DNA from: Intrasporangiaceae bacterium
GTDB lineage: Bacteria > Actinomycetota > Actinomycetes > Actinomycetales > Dermatophilaceae
Reading direction: 5' to 3'
Length of the DNA: 6,647 nt
Assembly (NCBI GenBank): GCA_012518475.1
Contig: JAAYSB010000043.1
Span: 1 to 6,647 of the forward strand
Position numbers and translations under genes: made by a program. The number at the start of each line of letters is the position of its first letter. Within the stretch, counting starts at the first letter, position 1. The notes beneath the pieces were generated by a model. It was not told the origin of the DNA, ran no database searches, and was given only the letters and a program-made list of their open reading frames with translations. This document shows positions 5,902 through 6,647 of the stretch, piece after piece.

Positions 5902-6390
5902 TCAGACCCGGCCCCAGTTGCGCCGGCGAGTGGACCGCCGGGGCCGGGGACCTGCATACGAGACTCGTGAGTCGACGAGGAAGCCCTGCGCGAGCGCCTC
6001 GCGACCGATCAGCATCCGGAAGCCCATCTCGTCGCGGTCGGTGAGGGTGACCTCGGCCGTGATCCTCTTGCGGGCCAACGTCATTCGCATGAGGACGACA
6101 CACCGCTCCTCGACGTGACCCGACGAGCTGCGGACCGGCCGGCGGTCGTGCAGGGGCAGCTCGACGGGTACGGAGTCTGCGTCGGTGGCCTGCCACGGGT
6201 GAACGTGGAAGCGGACCCACGGGAGTCCGTCGATCTCGATCTGCTGGAGGTCGAACGCGTGCAGGGATGAGGTCTTGGCTCCGGTGTCGACCTTCGCCTT
6301 GATCCAGGGCACACCCAGGGGGCTCATTCGCACCCACTCACGCCAGCCGACAACGGTGTCCGGTGAGGTCTCCAGCTCGGCCTCGGTCAC
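5902..6390 (-). CDS. RimK-associated retropepsin-like protease ('ATP-dependent zinc protease', COG4067/DUF785)
   Basis: 162-residue single-domain protein of the family found beside RimK ligases. The family is named ATP-dependent zinc protease, but its core resembles a retropepsin (aspartic) fold. Seen here: GWREWVRMSPLGVPWIKAKVD followed by DTGAKTSSLHA at 35-45, which holds the catalytic-type Asp-Thr-Gly-Ala; VRFHVHPW at 59-66; RRPVRSSSG at 83-91; an ITAEVTLTDRDEMGFRMLIGREAL stretch at 110-133, typical of the C-terminal half. It ends with a basic tail (RPRRSTRRRNWGRV, 149-162). Start is GTG at 6390, rendered Met; an ATG at 6398 is out of frame. In Pseudomonas the comparable protein RimB works with RimK in ribosomal protein S6 modification; that role is inferred here, not shown. 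Divergent from rimK across 49 bases and upstream of the M14 gene. Confidence 0.88.
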   Translation of the reverse strand: MTEAELETSPDTVVGWREWVRMSPLGVPWIKAKVDTGAKTSSLHAFDLQQIEIDGLPWVRFHVHPWQATDADSVPVELPLHDRRPVRSSSGHVEERCVVLMRMTLARKRITAEVTLTDRDEMGFRMLIGREALAQGFLVDSRVSYAGPRPRRSTRRRNWGRV

Positions 6391-6402
6391 CGCTGCATTG
6401 TG
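6391..6402 (-). promoter_or_regulatory. Putative leaderless promoter of the retropepsin-like protease gene
   Basis: On the minus strand CACAAT (6397-6402), one base from TACAAT, is followed by 6 bases and the GTG at 6390. There is no Shine-Dalgarno. No convincing -35 element is seen. Confidence 0.4.
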
Positions 6403-6426
6403 TCATCGACAGTCCCGAAAGGGTGG

Positions 6427-6439
6427 CAGGATTTCCGCC
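6427..6439 (+). promoter_or_regulatory. Putative -10 element or ribosome binding site of rimK
   Basis: CAGGAT (6427-6432) lies 7 bases before the GTG at 6440 and fits a leaderless -10. TCGACA at 6406-6411 could serve as -35, though with a short 15-base spacer. The same bases contain AGGA (6428-6431), 8 bases from the start, which could instead act as a ribosome binding site. The sequence cannot decide between the two. Confidence 0.4.
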
Positions 6440-6647
6440 GTGAAGCTTGCGATTCTCTCGCGTGCCCTGCGTTCCTACTCGACCCAGCGCCTGCGTGCTG
6501 CCGCCCTCGATCGGGGCCACCAGGTCAAGGTGCTCAACACCCTCCGGTTCGGGATCGACCTGTCCGGCGCTGAGCCCGACCTGCACTTCCGCGGCAAGCC
6601 GCTGTCGACCTATGACGCCGTCCTGCCCCGGATCGGCAACTCGGTGA
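6440..6647 (+). CDS. rimK: RimK-family alpha-L-glutamate ligase, N-terminal fragment
   Basis: The first 69 residues are present; the gene continues past the right edge. RimK proteins are ATP-grasp enzymes that add glutamate residues by peptide bonds, classically to the C-terminus of ribosomal protein S6; some paralogues make poly-alpha-glutamate or act on other carriers. The N-terminus matches closely the family pattern: KLAILSRALRSYSTQRLRAA at 2-21, ALDRGHQVKVLN at 22-33, then FRGKPLSTYDAVLPRIGNSV at 50-69. This is the pre-ATP-grasp domain; the ATP-grasp part is not visible, so catalytic integrity cannot be judged. The GTG at 6440 gives exactly the expected first residues (MKLAILSR). It is divergent from the retropepsin-like protease, the usual partner of this family, so the two are likely to share regulation. 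Confidence 0.92.
   Translation, partial: MKLAILSRALRSYSTQRLRAAALDRGHQVKVLNTLRFGIDLSGAEPDLHFRGKPLSTYDAVLPRIGNSV

Overview
This window comes from a high-GC Gram-positive bacterium, most likely an actinobacterium. The evidence is the very GC-rich sequence, frequent GTG starts, an F420-dependent oxidoreductase-type protein, and first genes that lack a ribosome binding site but carry a TANNNT-like -10 hexamer 6-7 bases before the start codon. A home near the Intrasporangiaceae (Micrococcales) is a guess from the general look of the proteins. The window is densely coding: nine genes, seven complete and two cut by the window edges, with no gene-free stretch longer than about 80 bases. I see no RNA genes, mobile elements or CRISPR arrays.

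Left part (1-1958, minus strand, read right to left): a small PPOX-class F420-dependent oxidoreductase (1491-1958), then a complete CNNM/HlyC/CorC-type membrane protein with DUF21, CBS and CorC_HlyC domains (79-1494), then the first 26 residues of a second protein of the same kind (1-79). The three genes overlap by 4 and 1 bases and look like one operon. Just upstream, also on the minus strand, is a 378-residue two-domain protein of unknown function (1987-3123).

Centre (3161-3805, plus strand): isopentenyl-diphosphate delta-isomerase (idi), divergent from the unknown gene across only 37 bases and convergent with ppk2 across 63 bases.

Right part (3869-6647): a cluster built around RimK-type chemistry. 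On the plus strand at the right edge is the start of a RimK-family alpha-L-glutamate ligase. Divergent from it on the minus strand are a RimK-associated retropepsin-like ("ATP-dependent zinc") protease, an AstE/AspA-type M14 zinc carboxypeptidase/deacylase, and a class I polyphosphate kinase 2 whose start codon overlaps the stop of the M14 gene. A ligase that adds glutamate sits beside two hydrolases that could remove or trim it. This suggests a reversible amino-acid tagging module, with a polyphosphate-dependent kinase translationally coupled to it. The families are recognised with confidence; their joint function is inference.

The start sites follow a pattern. The six genes likely to head transcripts have -10-like hexamers placed for leaderless mRNA. 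The three internal operon genes instead have GGAG-type ribosome binding sites 5-6 bases upstream and overlap the stop codon of the gene before them.
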